From Nodularia sphaerocarpa UHCC 0038 (lineage in GTDB: Bacteria > Cyanobacteriota > Cyanobacteriia > Cyanobacteriales > Nostocaceae), in contig NZ_CP060140.1 of the NCBI RefSeq assembly GCF_022376295.1, positions 4,220,356 through 4,284,355 on the forward strand: 64,000 bases of DNA. The letters run 5' to 3'. The notes under the pieces are model-generated. The model was not told the DNA's origin, made no database searches, and saw only the letters and a list, made by a program, of their open reading frames with translations. The first letter of the stretch is position 1. The number at the start of each line of letters is the position of its first letter. Below are positions 26,490 through 35,387 of the stretch, one piece after another. A program made the translations under genes and the position numbers.

Positions 26490-27269
26490 TTATTTTGGAG
26501 TTGCTGCTGCTTCAGCCTCCTTAGCCTTAGCTGCAACTTCCTCTGAATTAAGTGGCATTAATGCCTGTAGTTCAAAAGACGTAGTAATGGCTGCTGGCCC
26601 TACCCGAATAAATTCTTCTTCCTCTGATGAATTAGTCGGCGATTCTGGAGACAATCTACCTTGATAATCTTTAACTATTAACAACGGCTGCAAACGCTCA
26701 ATATTACGCATAATTGATTGCGTTTGTTCAAAAGTTCCTTCAATTTCAACTTTAATGCTACTGCGTTTCAATTTGCCATCAACAAGTGTTCCGAAAGAAC
26801 CATCATTAATTGGTTCTGCTCGTCCAGAATCTGGCTCAAATTTTTGCAGTTTGGCTCTGACTGCATTAGCCGAAACTTGAGCATTACCAGATTCAACTAA
26901 ACGATTTATATCCAGTAATAGGGTATCTAAGGTTTTTTCATCAGCAAATAAACTTAAAACCTGGATGGTTTGTTGCTTTGCTTGGGCTAATTCCGCCTTT
27001 ACTTGGCCAATTTGTTGAACACTGGCTTTTTTTTGCTCAACTTGACCTTGCAAATCATTCGCTTGTCCTTGTAGCTGCTGATAAGTTTCCCATGCTGGCA
27101 TTACCATGTTGAGCAGGATATATGCGCCTCCAGCAACACCCAATAAACCCACCACAATGCCAATAATTTTGGGTGTGAAAGTAATACCAAAAGCCACGGG
27201 GTAGGCTGGTGTTTCTGAACCGAATTCCCCGCCTTGATCACCAAAATTAAAATCTTGACTCATTGTCAT
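26490..27269 (-). CDS. pilO: Type IV pilus inner-membrane assembly protein PilO
   Basis: This 259-residue bitopic protein has one transmembrane helix at about 33-55, a coiled coil (about 60-110, Gln/Lys-rich) and a ferredoxin-like periplasmic domain. It pairs with PilN and links the cytoplasmic PilM ring to the secretin. Its start overlaps the end of pilN by four bases (ATGA), and pilQ follows after 77 bases. No pilP lies between pilO and pilQ, as is usual in cyanobacteria. Confidence 0.92.
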   Translation of the reverse strand: MTMSQDFNFGDQGGEFGSETPAYPVAFGITFTPKIIGIVVGLLGVAGGAYILLNMVMPAWETYQQLQGQANDLQGQVEQKKASVQQIGQVKAELAQAKQQTIQVLSLFADEKTLDTLLLDINRLVESGNAQVSANAVRAKLQKFEPDSGRAEPINDGSFGTLVDGKLKRSSIKVEIEGTFEQTQSIMRNIERLQPLLIVKDYQGRLSPESPTNSSEEEEFIRVGPAAITTSFELQALMPLNSEEVAAKAKEAEAAATPK

Positions 27270-28036
27270 TTGGAAATGACTCCTAATTCTTGCATACTGC
27301 GAATTCTACTGACTAATCCCACTGTGCCTTTTTTCTCTAATTCCCGGATTAACTCAGAAGCTGGAACATCACTCAAGCTTGATTCAATCGTATATTTTAC
27401 TACTTGAGGTAGTTTAATTTTTACATCATTAGCAGATTGATTACTACCTGGTGGTAATGGTGCATCTACTAAGCTGGCTGTGGTAATTCTGCTGTCGGAG
27501 GATTGCAAGAATTGAGACTGTTGCAGAGTCAAGAGAAAATCATTGACATCGTTGAAAGAACGAGCAAAGCCTGTAATTTCCAAGACTCCAGCCGCATTAG
27601 CTGCGGGCTTTCCTGCTGCTGCTGCGGTGGGTTCAATTTGCTTCAGGGTTTCAATTTGCACTGTGGCTGGTATGCGATCGCGCAAATCTTGTAACATAGC
27701 AGACCAAGGACGAATCTGATCAAACACTGTCACTAAACCCTGTGTTTGCGCTTGAACTTGTTTTGTCTCCTCCCGGATTTTGTTAATATTCCCAATTTCA
27801 ACTTCTAAGTTCTTGTTTTCTTGGTCTAATTGTGCGATCTGCTGCTCCAATTGAGTATTTTTCCCCTGCAAAAACCACCAACTAGCCCCGAAAAAAGCCG
27901 GGAAACACAGACCAATAGCCAATCCCACATACAATGGCGTAAAATCGTCAATTGGCAGTTTAAATTGGCTGCGTTTTTTCGCCTTTTCTTGGTGTTCTGC
28001 GCGATCTTTAAGAAAATTAACATCTAAACTGTACAT
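27266..28036 (-). CDS. pilN: Type IV pilus inner-membrane assembly protein PilN
   Basis: This 256-residue protein has a short cytoplasmic N-terminus, MYSLDVNFLKDR, of the kind that binds PilM, one transmembrane helix (about 33-55), a coiled coil (about 58-95) and a periplasmic domain. It forms heterodimers with PilO in the alignment complex. It begins four bases after pilM and overlaps pilO by four bases, so the three are translationally coupled. Confidence 0.92.
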   Translation of the reverse strand: MYSLDVNFLKDRAEHQEKAKKRSQFKLPIDDFTPLYVGLAIGLCFPAFFGASWWFLQGKNTQLEQQIAQLDQENKNLEVEIGNINKIREETKQVQAQTQGLVTVFDQIRPWSAMLQDLRDRIPATVQIETLKQIEPTAAAAGKPAANAAGVLEITGFARSFNDVNDFLLTLQQSQFLQSSDSRITTASLVDAPLPPGSNQSANDVKIKLPQVVKYTIESSLSDVPASELIRELEKKGTVGLVSRIRSMQELGVISK

Positions 28037-28040
28037 TTTG

Positions 28041-29147
28041 TCACACCTCCCGCATTCCTAGACCAAGTATTATCCCTAACCCAGAACGTTGTGCTAAGGG
28101 GTATTTTGCTTCATCAACTTGCAAAGACAAAGATCCAATCGGATCAATTTGGACAGTTGGTAAGCCCAATCTTTGAGTGAAAAACTCATCTAGCTGTTGC
28201 AGTCCACCTCCTGGTCCTGCTAAGAAAATCTGCACCACTTCCAGGTTTTCACTTTGATTTAGGTAAAAATCGATAGAACGGCGCAGCTCATCTGTGAGTT
28301 CTCCCAAAACTCTCAACAAAGCTGCCATACTAGGATTGATTTCAGTTACTCCAGTCTGCCCACCATCAATAGGATTTGGGGGAATCACCATCCCCTGTAA
28401 CAAATCCATATCACGTGATGTAGGTAAACTCATCGCCCTAGAAAGAGCCATTTGCATTTGATAAGTACCAATAGGCACGCTGCGCGAAAATTGCGGCACG
28501 CCATTAATCACAATGGCTATCTCTGTACTGTCGAACTCTATATCAACTAATACCGCCGCCTCTTGCATCCCGAATCGCCGCAGTTGATCACGAATAGTCC
28601 GAATCAGGGCAAAACTGTTAATCTCTAAAATATCGACTTCCAATCCTGCCTGTTCAAAAGTATTAAGATAGCTATCTGTGACATCCTTGCGGGTGGCAAC
28701 TAACAACACCTGTACTTTCTCAATGCCCTCCTCATCTACAAAATACCCAAGTTTTTGATAATCCACATCAGCTTCTTCACGGGGATAGGGTAAATACAAG
28801 CCAGCTTCATGGTTTAACACCATCTCCCGTATTTCTTTGTCGTCCAACTCAGCCGGTATTGGTATCAGACGCACTATGGAATGTTGTCCTGGTATAGCAG
28901 TAGCCACACGAGAAGTTTTGATTTTACTCTGGGCTAGTGCTTGCTGAATTAATTCCGCCATTGTGGAGATGTCGATAATTTGACCATCGATAATTACCCC
29001 TTCGGGAACCGGTACCGATGTCAGGGATTGTAATTTCAAGCCTTGGCGCTGCTTGCGTAGCTGAACTACATTCACCCGTTCTGGTGCAAGTTCAATGCCC
29101 ACCCCTTTATAAAATTTGGTCAACAGATTGTTGATGCTTTTCACCAC
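28041..29147 (-). CDS. pilM: Type IV pilus assembly ATPase-like protein PilM
   Basis: This 368-residue actin-like cytoplasmic protein binds the N-terminus of PilN. The first strand GVGIELAPERVNVVQL and the later AAVLVDIEFDSTEIAIVING are the nucleotide-site strands of the actin/FtsA fold. It starts with two adjacent GTG codons (29147 or 29144), and no ATG is available nearby. First gene of pilM-N-O-Q; the promoter must lie in the 140-base gap to the divergent solute-binding protein gene. Confidence 0.93.
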   Translation of the reverse strand: MVKSINNLLTKFYKGVGIELAPERVNVVQLRKQRQGLKLQSLTSVPVPEGVIIDGQIIDISTMAELIQQALAQSKIKTSRVATAIPGQHSIVRLIPIPAELDDKEIREMVLNHEAGLYLPYPREEADVDYQKLGYFVDEEGIEKVQVLLVATRKDVTDSYLNTFEQAGLEVDILEINSFALIRTIRDQLRRFGMQEAAVLVDIEFDSTEIAIVINGVPQFSRSVPIGTYQMQMALSRAMSLPTSRDMDLLQGMVIPPNPIDGGQTGVTEINPSMAALLRVLGELTDELRRSIDFYLNQSENLEVVQIFLAGPGGGLQQLDEFFTQRLGLPTVQIDPIGSLSLQVDEAKYPLAQRSGLGIILGLGMREV

Positions 29148-29287
29148 AGTTATGCCAGTAGACTGCTCAATCTAAATTTTAAATGATACTAAAGAATTTT
29201 CTCAGAAATAGGTAACTGATTTAGCCTATAATCTCGACAATTCTGCATAACTTTCTCACCCCGAACAAGCGTAATAATACTGTTAAG

Positions 29288-30589
29288 ATGATACAATTCC
29301 GAAAATTCAAACAACTGGCTGCTTGGGCATTCATTGGCTTATTAACCAGTTGGATGGTAAGTTGTAGTGCTGCAAATGTTGGTACAAATACACAACAGCC
29401 TGCTTCAGGAGAGGCAACTGTTGAGTTTTGGACAATGCAACTCCAACCTCAATTTACTGACTACTTCCAAAACCTGATTACAAATTTTGAAGCTCAAAAT
29501 TCTAGTATAAAGGTTAACTGGGTGGATATACCTTGGGCAGCGATGGAGAACAAGATTTTAACAGCTGTTTCCGCAAATACGCCACCTGATGTTGTGAATC
29601 TCAATCCAGTTTTTGCTTCCCAACTGGCGGGACGAAATGCCTGGTTAGACTTAGATACAAAAATCTCTAATGAAGAACGTTCCTCCTATCTACCGAATAT
29701 CTGGAAAGCCAGCACCCTGAATGGTAAGAGTTTTGGGCTTCCCTGGTATCTCACTACACGGTTAACTATTTATAACACTGATTTATTAAAACAGGCAGGT
29801 ATCACTAAACCACCAGCAACCTTCAAAGAATTGGCAGATGTAGCCCAGCAAATTAAAGATAAAACGGGCAAATATGCTTTTTTTGTGACTTTTGCACCGC
29901 AAGATTCTGGTGAAGTTTTGGAATCATTTGTGCAAATGGGTGTCACCCTAGTAAATAGCGAGGGTAAGGCGGCGTTTAATTCTCCACAAGGGAAAGCAGC
30001 GTTTCAATATTGGGTAGATTTGTCTAAAAAAGGGCTACTTCCTAAAGAATCCTTAACCCAAGGACATCGCCATGCAATTGATTTATACCAATCTGGACAA
30101 ACGGCATTTTTAGCTTCTGGGCCTGAGTTTCTCAAAACAATTGCCACTAATTCGCCCCAAATTGCTGAAGTTTCAGCCATAGCCCCCCAATTGACTGGTG
30201 ATACTGGTAAAAAAAATGTGGCGGTGATGAATGTAGTTGTCCCCCGCGCCAGCAAACACCCGGACGCTGCTGTGAAATTTGCTTTATTTCTCACCAATGA
30301 TGAAAATCAGCTAGCCTTTGCGAAAGAGGCTAATGTCTTACCATCGACAATCAAAGCACTTGGTGATAGTTACTTTAAAAATGTTCCTGATACTGCTACA
30401 ACAGTAGAAAAAGCGAGAATTATTAGTGCTGAACAACTGCAACAAGCAGAGATTTTAACGCCTACTTTGAAAGATTCTAAACGTCTGCAAAAGGCAATTT
30501 ATGAGAATTTGCAAGCAGCAATGTTAGGTCAAAAAACTGTAGATAAAGCCTTGGAAGATGCAGCACAAGAATGGGATAGTCGGGCGTAA
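29288..30589 (+). CDS. ABC transporter sugar-binding lipoprotein (family 1)
   Basis: This 433-residue extracellular solute-binding protein of the MalE/UgpB type has a lipoprotein signal (WMVSC with the acylated Cys near residue 26) and the family 1 fold. Fold-typical segments are TVEFWTMQLQPQF at the start of the mature protein, and FGLPWYLTTRLTIYNTDLL. It likely captures a sugar or sugar-phosphate for uptake. No permease or ATPase genes are nearby, so the partner transporter is encoded elsewhere. Lgt, which would lipidate it, is at 62023 in this window. Confidence 0.9.
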   Translation: MIQFRKFKQLAAWAFIGLLTSWMVSCSAANVGTNTQQPASGEATVEFWTMQLQPQFTDYFQNLITNFEAQNSSIKVNWVDIPWAAMENKILTAVSANTPPDVVNLNPVFASQLAGRNAWLDLDTKISNEERSSYLPNIWKASTLNGKSFGLPWYLTTRLTIYNTDLLKQAGITKPPATFKELADVAQQIKDKTGKYAFFVTFAPQDSGEVLESFVQMGVTLVNSEGKAAFNSPQGKAAFQYWVDLSKKGLLPKESLTQGHRHAIDLYQSGQTAFLASGPEFLKTIATNSPQIAEVSAIAPQLTGDTGKKNVAVMNVVVPRASKHPDAAVKFALFLTNDENQLAFAKEANVLPSTIKALGDSYFKNVPDTATTVEKARIISAEQLQQAEILTPTLKDSKRLQKAIYENLQAAMLGQKTVDKALEDAAQEWDSRA

Positions 30590-30591
30590 GA

Positions 30592-30816
30592 ACCTCACCC
30601 CCAGCCCCTCTCCTTGGTAAGGAGAGGGGAGAATAAGTAGCTGTAGGTTGGGTTGAGTCCTAACGCACCGAAGTTTAGGATGGTGCGTTGCGCTACGCGA
30701 CAACACACCCTACAAAAAAAGATTTGGGGTAATTCAATCATTTGTGTGTACAGGGTGGTTCCTTGCTCAGGAGAGGGGAAAATAGGTAGCTGTAGTAGCT
30801 GTAGGTTGGGTTTCTA
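30592..30816. repeat. Intergenic repeats between the solute-binding protein gene and folC
   Basis: This stretch holds a CTCACCCCCAGCCCCTCTCC/GGAGAGGGG hairpin-type repeat (30592-30636), a TGTAGGTTGGGTTGAG element followed by an imperfect stem around GGTGCGTTGCG (30645-30712), and a second TGTAGGTTGGGTT fragment near 30800. Relatives occur at 41178 and 56543. Nothing coding is supported. Confidence 0.6.
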
Positions 30817-32127
30817 TTAATTAACGGAATGTGAAATGGTGAAAAAATGCCCGATTAAGTAGAGGGAACCACACAAAACCACTTGATTATTTGTGGAGGT
30901 GAAAGCTGCTTCTAGGGCTGATGATAAGTCTGGATGAGTTTCACAGATGGATAATTCTGGGCAAATTTCCCGCGCTATTTTGGCTAATTCAAGAGGATTA
31001 GCTGAACTATGATCTGGTACTGGTACGAGATATAATTGGTCATGGGACGATGCTCCGCCTGCCTTTGGCGATGATGCTCCGCCCGCCGGAGGCGATCGCA
31101 ACAAAGCTCGAAAAATATCATGATGCTCTTTAGTAGCCAGCATTCCCATAATCCAAGTTATTTTAGGGATATCTAAACTATCTATATAATCTCGCAGTGC
31201 ATGGGCTGCGCCTGGATTATGAGCGCCATCAATTAATAATTTTTGCTGATTCCAACTCACCCATTGCATTCGCCCCGGCCATTGAGTTTTACTCATACCA
31301 TTGACAATGGACTCTTGACAAATCTCCCAACCTGTGTTATTGAGAATCTCTACAGCAGCTAAAGCCAAAGCGGAATTAGTTAATTGAATTTGCCCATGTA
31401 ATGGTAAAGGATATTTAATGATGTGGGAATTTTTAATAGTTTTATACTCAGCCCATCTGGGAGTTATTTGATGGGCTGGTGGAGGTGCAATATATGAGGA
31501 TTGTAATTCTTGAGCGCGCGATCGCACGACTTTTTCCGCCTCTGGGGGCAATTGTCCAACCACAACCGGACATCCTGGTTTAATAATCCCGGCTTTTTCC
31601 CTAGCAATATCAGCAACAGTTGGTCCTAATTGCTGCCAGTGTTCCCGGCTAATAGACGTAATTATTGTGACTAATGGCTGGTCAGAAACATTAGTCGCAT
31701 CCAATCGTCCTCCTAAACCCACCTCTACCACAGCCACATCAACTTTAGCTTGAGCAAAATACAACCAAGCAGCTGCGGTAATCACTTCAAACTGAGTCGG
31801 GTACTCATGATCAGGTTGAATAGCATCTTTGACTTGTAGGATTAATTGGCTGAATTTATCAGAGGAAATTGGCTCTTTATTGATGGAAATACGTTCTGTC
31901 CAATCAACTAAATGAGGAGAGATATAACATCCTGTACGATAACCAGCCTCAGTCAGTATGGAGGAAAGATAAGCACAAACCGAACCTTTACCATTAGTGC
32001 CGGCGACATGAATTACTGGCACTTGGTGGTGAGGATTGCCGAGATTTGCCAACAGTTTGAGAATGCGCGACAGTCCCAGATTAACGCCGAAACGCCCAAA
32101 GGGTTGGAGTAAAGAATTGATATCCAC
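30817..32127 (-). CDS. folC: Folylpolyglutamate/dihydrofolate synthase
   Basis: FolC adds glutamate to dihydropteroate and to folates. The 436-residue protein has the Mur-ligase fold: ATP site HVAGTNGKGSVCAYL (near 40-54), the ISPHL motif, and ligase domain DGAHNPGAAHALRDY. The start is GTG at 32127. Residues around 343-362 contain a small tandem repeat, AGGASSPK then AGGASSHD, encoded by an intergenic-type repeat that contains a GCGATCGC (HIP1) site. It is inserted in a loop of the C-terminal domain, in frame, so the enzyme may still work. Confidence 0.93.
   Translation of the reverse strand: MDINSLLQPFGRFGVNLGLSRILKLLANLGNPHHQVPVIHVAGTNGKGSVCAYLSSILTEAGYRTGCYISPHLVDWTERISINKEPISSDKFSQLILQVKDAIQPDHEYPTQFEVITAAAWLYFAQAKVDVAVVEVGLGGRLDATNVSDQPLVTIITSISREHWQQLGPTVADIAREKAGIIKPGCPVVVGQLPPEAEKVVRSRAQELQSSYIAPPPAHQITPRWAEYKTIKNSHIIKYPLPLHGQIQLTNSALALAAVEILNNTGWEICQESIVNGMSKTQWPGRMQWVSWNQQKLLIDGAHNPGAAHALRDYIDSLDIPKITWIMGMLATKEHHDIFRALLRSPPAGGASSPKAGGASSHDQLYLVPVPDHSSANPLELAKIAREICPELSICETHPDLSSALEAAFTSTNNQVVLCGSLYLIGHFFTISHSVN
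31044..31097. repeat. Repeat inserted in frame within folC
   Basis: GATGCTCCGCC occurs twice, 27 bases apart (GATGCTCCGCCTGCC and GATGCTCCGCCCGCC), followed by GGAGGCGATCGC. The unit is GC-rich and palindromic in part, unlike the AT-rich flanking codons, and it translates to two AGGASS blocks. Its edges are approximate. Confidence 0.65.
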
Positions 32128-32157
32128 AAGCAGATGAGGGAAATGAGGGAAATTAAC

Positions 32158-32195
32158 AAAACCGGCTACCCTGAATTAGGGAAACAGCCGGTTTT
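32158..32195 (-). terminator. Intrinsic terminator of psbY
   Basis: Exact 10-base arms AAAACCGGCT (32158-32167) and AGCCGGTTTT (32186-32195) enclose an 18-base loop. On the minus strand the hairpin follows psbY by 23 bases and ends in a T run, so it should stop psbY transcripts before folC. Confidence 0.8.
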
Positions 32196-32217
32196 AGATG
32201 GATGATTGTGATTAAGT

Positions 32218-32343
32218 TTACGCTTCTTTGTTCAAAAAGTTTTGCACTTGTCTCAAAGCTGCGGCACCAATGTTAAAAGCAGCCCAAGCACCAGCAATGG
32301 CAATTGGTGCAACAACGATGGCAATACGGTAATCGATATCCAT
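32218..32343 (-). CDS. psbY: Photosystem II protein PsbY
   Basis: This 41-residue single-span thylakoid protein has the sequence start MDIDYRIAIVVAPIAIAGAW, continuing AAFNIGAAALRQVQNFL and ending NKEA. The WAAFNIGAAALRQVQNFL part matches the conserved end of cyanobacterial PsbY, a peripheral low-mass subunit near cytochrome b559. It is too short to stand out as an open frame and was found by reading the gap between folC and the carbonic anhydrase-like gene. A GAGGGG motif lies upstream of the ATG, and a strong terminator follows. Confidence 0.9.
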   Translation of the reverse strand: MDIDYRIAIVVAPIAIAGAWAAFNIGAAALRQVQNFLNKEA

Positions 32344-32558
32344 TTCTAGAACCCCTCTTTTAAGTGACAATTAAAGTTTTATGAACCGTTCTCATGTTTA
32401 TTTTTAGCTGAATTGGTAAATTTTTCCAATCCTAGCTGCAAAAAATATGTTACCTTTTCCCGAAGCTGATCGGAAGCTCATGCTTGTATCCCCATCATGC
32501 TAGGTATCGTGGCTTCCAAGCTCACTACCAATATATAGTTATATTACAATATTTGGCG

Positions 32559-33089
32559 CTATTTTTTTGGATAAAATCCGAGATCATTTCCTTTTCCGGC
32601 ATGAACCAAAGCTAACTTTTTGTAACGTTCGGCGTGTTCGATTAATTCTGCGGCTTCATCTGCTGAAATTTGGCGCAATACTTTACCGGGAACACCGACA
32701 ACCAGGGAAAAGGGGGGAATATTTTTAGTCACGACTGCGCCAGCACCAATAATGCTACCATGACCCACTCTTACCCCGTCTAAAACAATCGCACCAATAC
32801 CAATTAAGCAGCCACGTTCAATGTAGGCTGAATGTATGACGGCGCGATGCCCGACGGTGACATGATTTTCTAAAATTGTTGGTAAATCTGGATCACCATG
32901 TAAAACTGCCCCATCCTGAATGTTTGTACATTCGCCAATATCAATTCGTTCCACATCTCCCCTGACAACTGCACCATACCAGATGCTCGCCCCGGCTTGA
33001 ATGTTTACGGAACCGATGACTATAGCATTGGCGGCGATGAAGGCGGCTTGAGAAAAATCGGGAGATGGCCAGTAAGAAGCTGTAGACAC
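32559..33089 (-). CDS. Gamma-class carbonic anhydrase-like hexapeptide-repeat protein
   Basis: This 176-residue left-handed beta-helix protein has hexapeptide repeats from about residue 18 to 130 and a C-terminal helix. Three histidines in the zinc positions are kept: H64, H81 and H86, with the spacing of the Methanosarcina Cam enzyme (the last two five apart). It could therefore bind metal and hydrate CO2, but many relatives (YrdA, ferripyochelin-binding protein-like) lack proven activity. It is distinct from the much longer carboxysomal CcmM. GTG start at 33089. Confidence 0.85.
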   Translation of the reverse strand: MSTASYWPSPDFSQAAFIAANAIVIGSVNIQAGASIWYGAVVRGDVERIDIGECTNIQDGAVLHGDPDLPTILENHVTVGHRAVIHSAYIERGCLIGIGAIVLDGVRVGHGSIIGAGAVVTKNIPPFSLVVGVPGKVLRQISADEAAELIEHAERYKKLALVHAGKGNDLGFYPKK

Positions 33090-33328
33090 GATAGAATATG
33101 AATATGGTACCCAGGAACACTCTTTGAAACTCTCAACTTTGAGGCTGGTTGCACAACCAGAATATCACGGTGTCACGTCTCTAAACTGAGTCAGATGCTA
33201 GGGAAAATTGTTCAGGCTCTAACTCCGTTTCTTTGCAGCCACGAGCAAAACTTCAAAATAGAGGAACAGATGTGTAAAATCAAACTCACTGGTGCTGGTG
33301 AAGATGAAACTATGTATGTACGCACTTC

Positions 33329-33841
33329 ATGATGAATCCAGGTTTGCAGTACCCCATATTTGGCGCTGACATTCAGTGTCCCCACTGTCGTCAGACTATT
33401 CCGGCGCTGACACTCACAGATACCTATTTGTGTCCGCGACACGGTGCTTTTGAGGCTGATCCTAAAACAGGAGAATTAGTTCATCTACAGTCGGGTCGTC
33501 ATTGGCGGCGCTGGAATAATGAATGGTATAGACAGCATACCCATCCGGATGGGATTCGCTTTGAAATCCACGAGGCATTGGATAAGCTATACACTCAAGG
33601 TTACAGAGCCACACGAGTAATTATTGCTATACGTTATCAGGAATTGATGAGTGGCTATTTAGAACGCAGCACTCCTTGGCGTTCTGGACAACCGGAAACT
33701 ACCTCTGCACGATTATACGGCTTACCTGTGGATTTTAGTCCGGATGCTGCGGAAGACCCTTGTTGGGATGTGATTAACTTTGATTTGGAAAAGGAGCCTG
33801 GTGTCCCTGTACGCTATCCCTATTTCCGATTATTTGAGTAG
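33329..33841 (+). CDS. Cyanobacterial conserved protein with N-terminal zinc-ribbon-like motif (TIGR02652)
   Basis: This 170-residue protein is of a family seen only in cyanobacteria. The signature CxxC-x14-CxxH is exact: C17, C20, C35 and H38 (CPHC, then CPRH), suggesting a bound zinc. The rest is hydrophilic, with conserved aromatic and Asp/Glu residues and an end of DVINFDLEKEPGVPVRYPYF. There is no signal peptide. The function is unknown. The start is the first of two adjacent ATGs; no clear ribosome-binding site precedes it. Confidence 0.88.
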   Translation: MMNPGLQYPIFGADIQCPHCRQTIPALTLTDTYLCPRHGAFEADPKTGELVHLQSGRHWRRWNNEWYRQHTHPDGIRFEIHEALDKLYTQGYRATRVIIAIRYQELMSGYLERSTPWRSGQPETTSARLYGLPVDFSPDAAEDPCWDVINFDLEKEPGVPVRYPYFRLFE

Positions 33842-33874
33842 TCAGCAGTTATCAGACATCTGGTGATCAATAAT

Positions 33875-33902
33875 GTAGGGACAATTCATGGATTGTCTCT
33901 AC
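33875..33902. repeat. 28-bp palindrome family copy 3 (divergent, stem with wobble)
   Basis: GTAGGGACAATTC then ATG and GATTGTCTCTAC form a near-perfect 28-base inverted repeat. The mismatches relative to a perfect palindrome are G-T pairs in RNA. It is followed by AATGGTTCACCGCAAAAGCATATTT, close to the flank of the copy at 36427. Confidence 0.75.
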
Positions 33903-34104
33903 AATGGTTCACCGCAAAAGCATATTTAACAATGACCAATGATATCATTTCCGTTTAATTAGTTACGATTACCACAATTATCTCACCCCACCCCCAACCC
34001 CTCCCCGCAGGCGGGGAGGGGAGACAAAGCGTAGCTTTGGCGGGGTGGGGTTCTTGGGTTTTAATAAGTGATATGACCAATGACCAATGACTAATGACTA
34101 AATT

Positions 34105-34524
34105 ATGCACCACGCTTCGATTCGCACTGCAAATATTCATCAAGCGATCGCCTTTTATGAGCAGTTAGGTTTTACAGTCTGTGAACGCTTCACTACAGGC
34201 TATACCCTGGCTTGCTGGATGGAAGGCTTATCCGGGAGAATTGAATTAATCCAAATTCCTGAACCCAAACCCGCACCGGATGCTTTTGGCGATGAACATT
34301 ATGTCGGCTATTATCATCTGTCTTTTGATTTAACTGCTATTACATCAGATTTACCCGGCTGGTTGACAAATTTACAATTACGTGTTAATGAGGTGGCAGA
34401 TTTACCACCCCTGAAAATACTTTTACAACCGACACAGCAGCAAATAGGCGATCGCATCTGGGAAGTCGCTTTTATTGCTGATACTGATGGCTTACCCCTA
34501 GAATTTATTCGGTGCTTAGTATAA
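34105..34524 (+). CDS. VOC-superfamily (glyoxalase-like) protein
   Basis: This 139-residue vicinal-oxygen-chelate protein starts MHHASIRTANIHQAIAFYEQ, and FYEQLGFTVCERF is the canonical opening of a glyoxalase/dioxygenase module. A second betaalphabetabetabeta unit follows (IWEVAFIADTDGLPLEFI at the end). H3 and E134 are in the usual metal-ligand positions of the module. It is a single small enzyme or binding protein of unknown substrate. Three copies of the ATGACYA heptamer precede the start by about ten bases. Confidence 0.85.
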   Translation: MHHASIRTANIHQAIAFYEQLGFTVCERFTTGYTLACWMEGLSGRIELIQIPEPKPAPDAFGDEHYVGYYHLSFDLTAITSDLPGWLTNLQLRVNEVADLPPLKILLQPTQQQIGDRIWEVAFIADTDGLPLEFIRCLV

Positions 34525-34872
34525 AACATAAGGGCGGGCATCTTTGCCCTCCCCACAACATTGATTGATCATAGAAATTGAAACTCCCCTCTGGTTACTA
34601 AGGAACCACCGTGTATACACATCTGGAATTACCCCCCTTAATCCCCCCTTAGAAAGGGGGGAGATCATAAATCCAGTTCCCTCCCCTTTGCAAGGGGAGG
34701 GTTAGGGAGGGGTAAAACAGAAGCCTAAACCCAGTTCGTCTGATATTTCATACTTGTGTGTAAACCGTGGTTCCTTACTAAGGAGAGGGGCTGGGGGTGA
34801 GGTTCTGTATTTATCTGCACTCGTTCATGGATAATAATTAATGAGTAACTTTTGTGAAGGCTACTGATAATA
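34525..34872. other. Repeat-rich intergenic region upstream of the cupredoxin gene
   Basis: These 348 bases without a gene hold a GC-rich palindromic repeat (34527-34560), ACTCCCCTCTGGTTACTAAGG and two stretches of CCCCTCCCTAACC/GGGGGGAGA type repeats (34620-34720), then GGAGAGGGGCTGGGGGTGAGG (34783-34803). The last 60 bases are AT-rich and could contain the cupredoxin promoter. A phrase similar to GTGTATACACATC...CTTGTGTGTAAAC occurs twice (near 34610 and 34752). Confidence 0.55.
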
Positions 34873-35382
34873 ATGACTTGGTTATTTAAAATAAATCACA
34901 AAATTTTATACCAATTTTTCCCGGCTGGACTGCAAACAATTCGGCGGATAACTGTAGTATGTTTGTTGCTGTGTCTGGGTTTTGTGAGTCATGGTCAGGC
35001 GATCGCCTCTAATGCCACCGACAATATATTGAAGCAACCAGCCACAGAAATTACAATTAGTTTAGGTAATTCTGCCAACGAACTCAAATTTGAACCCGAT
35101 CATTTAGAATTTGAGCCTGGTAAACGCTATCTACTGCGCCTGAATAATCCCAGCCAACTAAAGCATTATTTCACAGCCAAAGACTTTGCAGATGGCATCT
35201 GGACACAAAAACTCCAAGCAGGCAAAGTAGAAGTTAAAGGCGCAATTCATGAACTAGAACTGAAGCCTGGTGGTGAAGCAGAATGGGTATTTGTACCCAT
35301 GAAACCAGGAAGCTATAATTTACACTGTTCAATACCAGGTCATACAGAAGCAGGTATGAGTGGTGAAATTGCGATTAGATGA
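34873..35382 (+). CDS. Exported cupredoxin (plastocyanin-like type 1 copper protein)
   Basis: This 169-residue protein has an N-terminal signal or membrane segment (about 20-46) and a cupredoxin domain. All four type 1 copper ligands are visible: H98 (KHYF), C152, H157 and M162 (HCSIPGHTEAGM). It is not plastocyanin PetE, as the loops differ, the domain is larger, and KHYFTAKDFADGIW resembles nitrosocyanin/cytochrome oxidase-type cupredoxins. It is probably a periplasmic or lumenal electron carrier or copper-binding protein. It is a single gene. Confidence 0.85.
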   Translation: MTWLFKINHKILYQFFPAGLQTIRRITVVCLLLCLGFVSHGQAIASNATDNILKQPATEITISLGNSANELKFEPDHLEFEPGKRYLLRLNNPSQLKHYFTAKDFADGIWTQKLQAGKVEVKGAIHELELKPGGEAEWVFVPMKPGSYNLHCSIPGHTEAGMSGEIAIR

Positions 35383-35387
35383 GTGGG

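Noticed and set aside
33955..34143. A 62-codon open frame before the VOC gene
   Set aside because: It is built from CCCCACCCCCAACCCCTCC/GGAGGGG repeat DNA and STRR units; no start signal.
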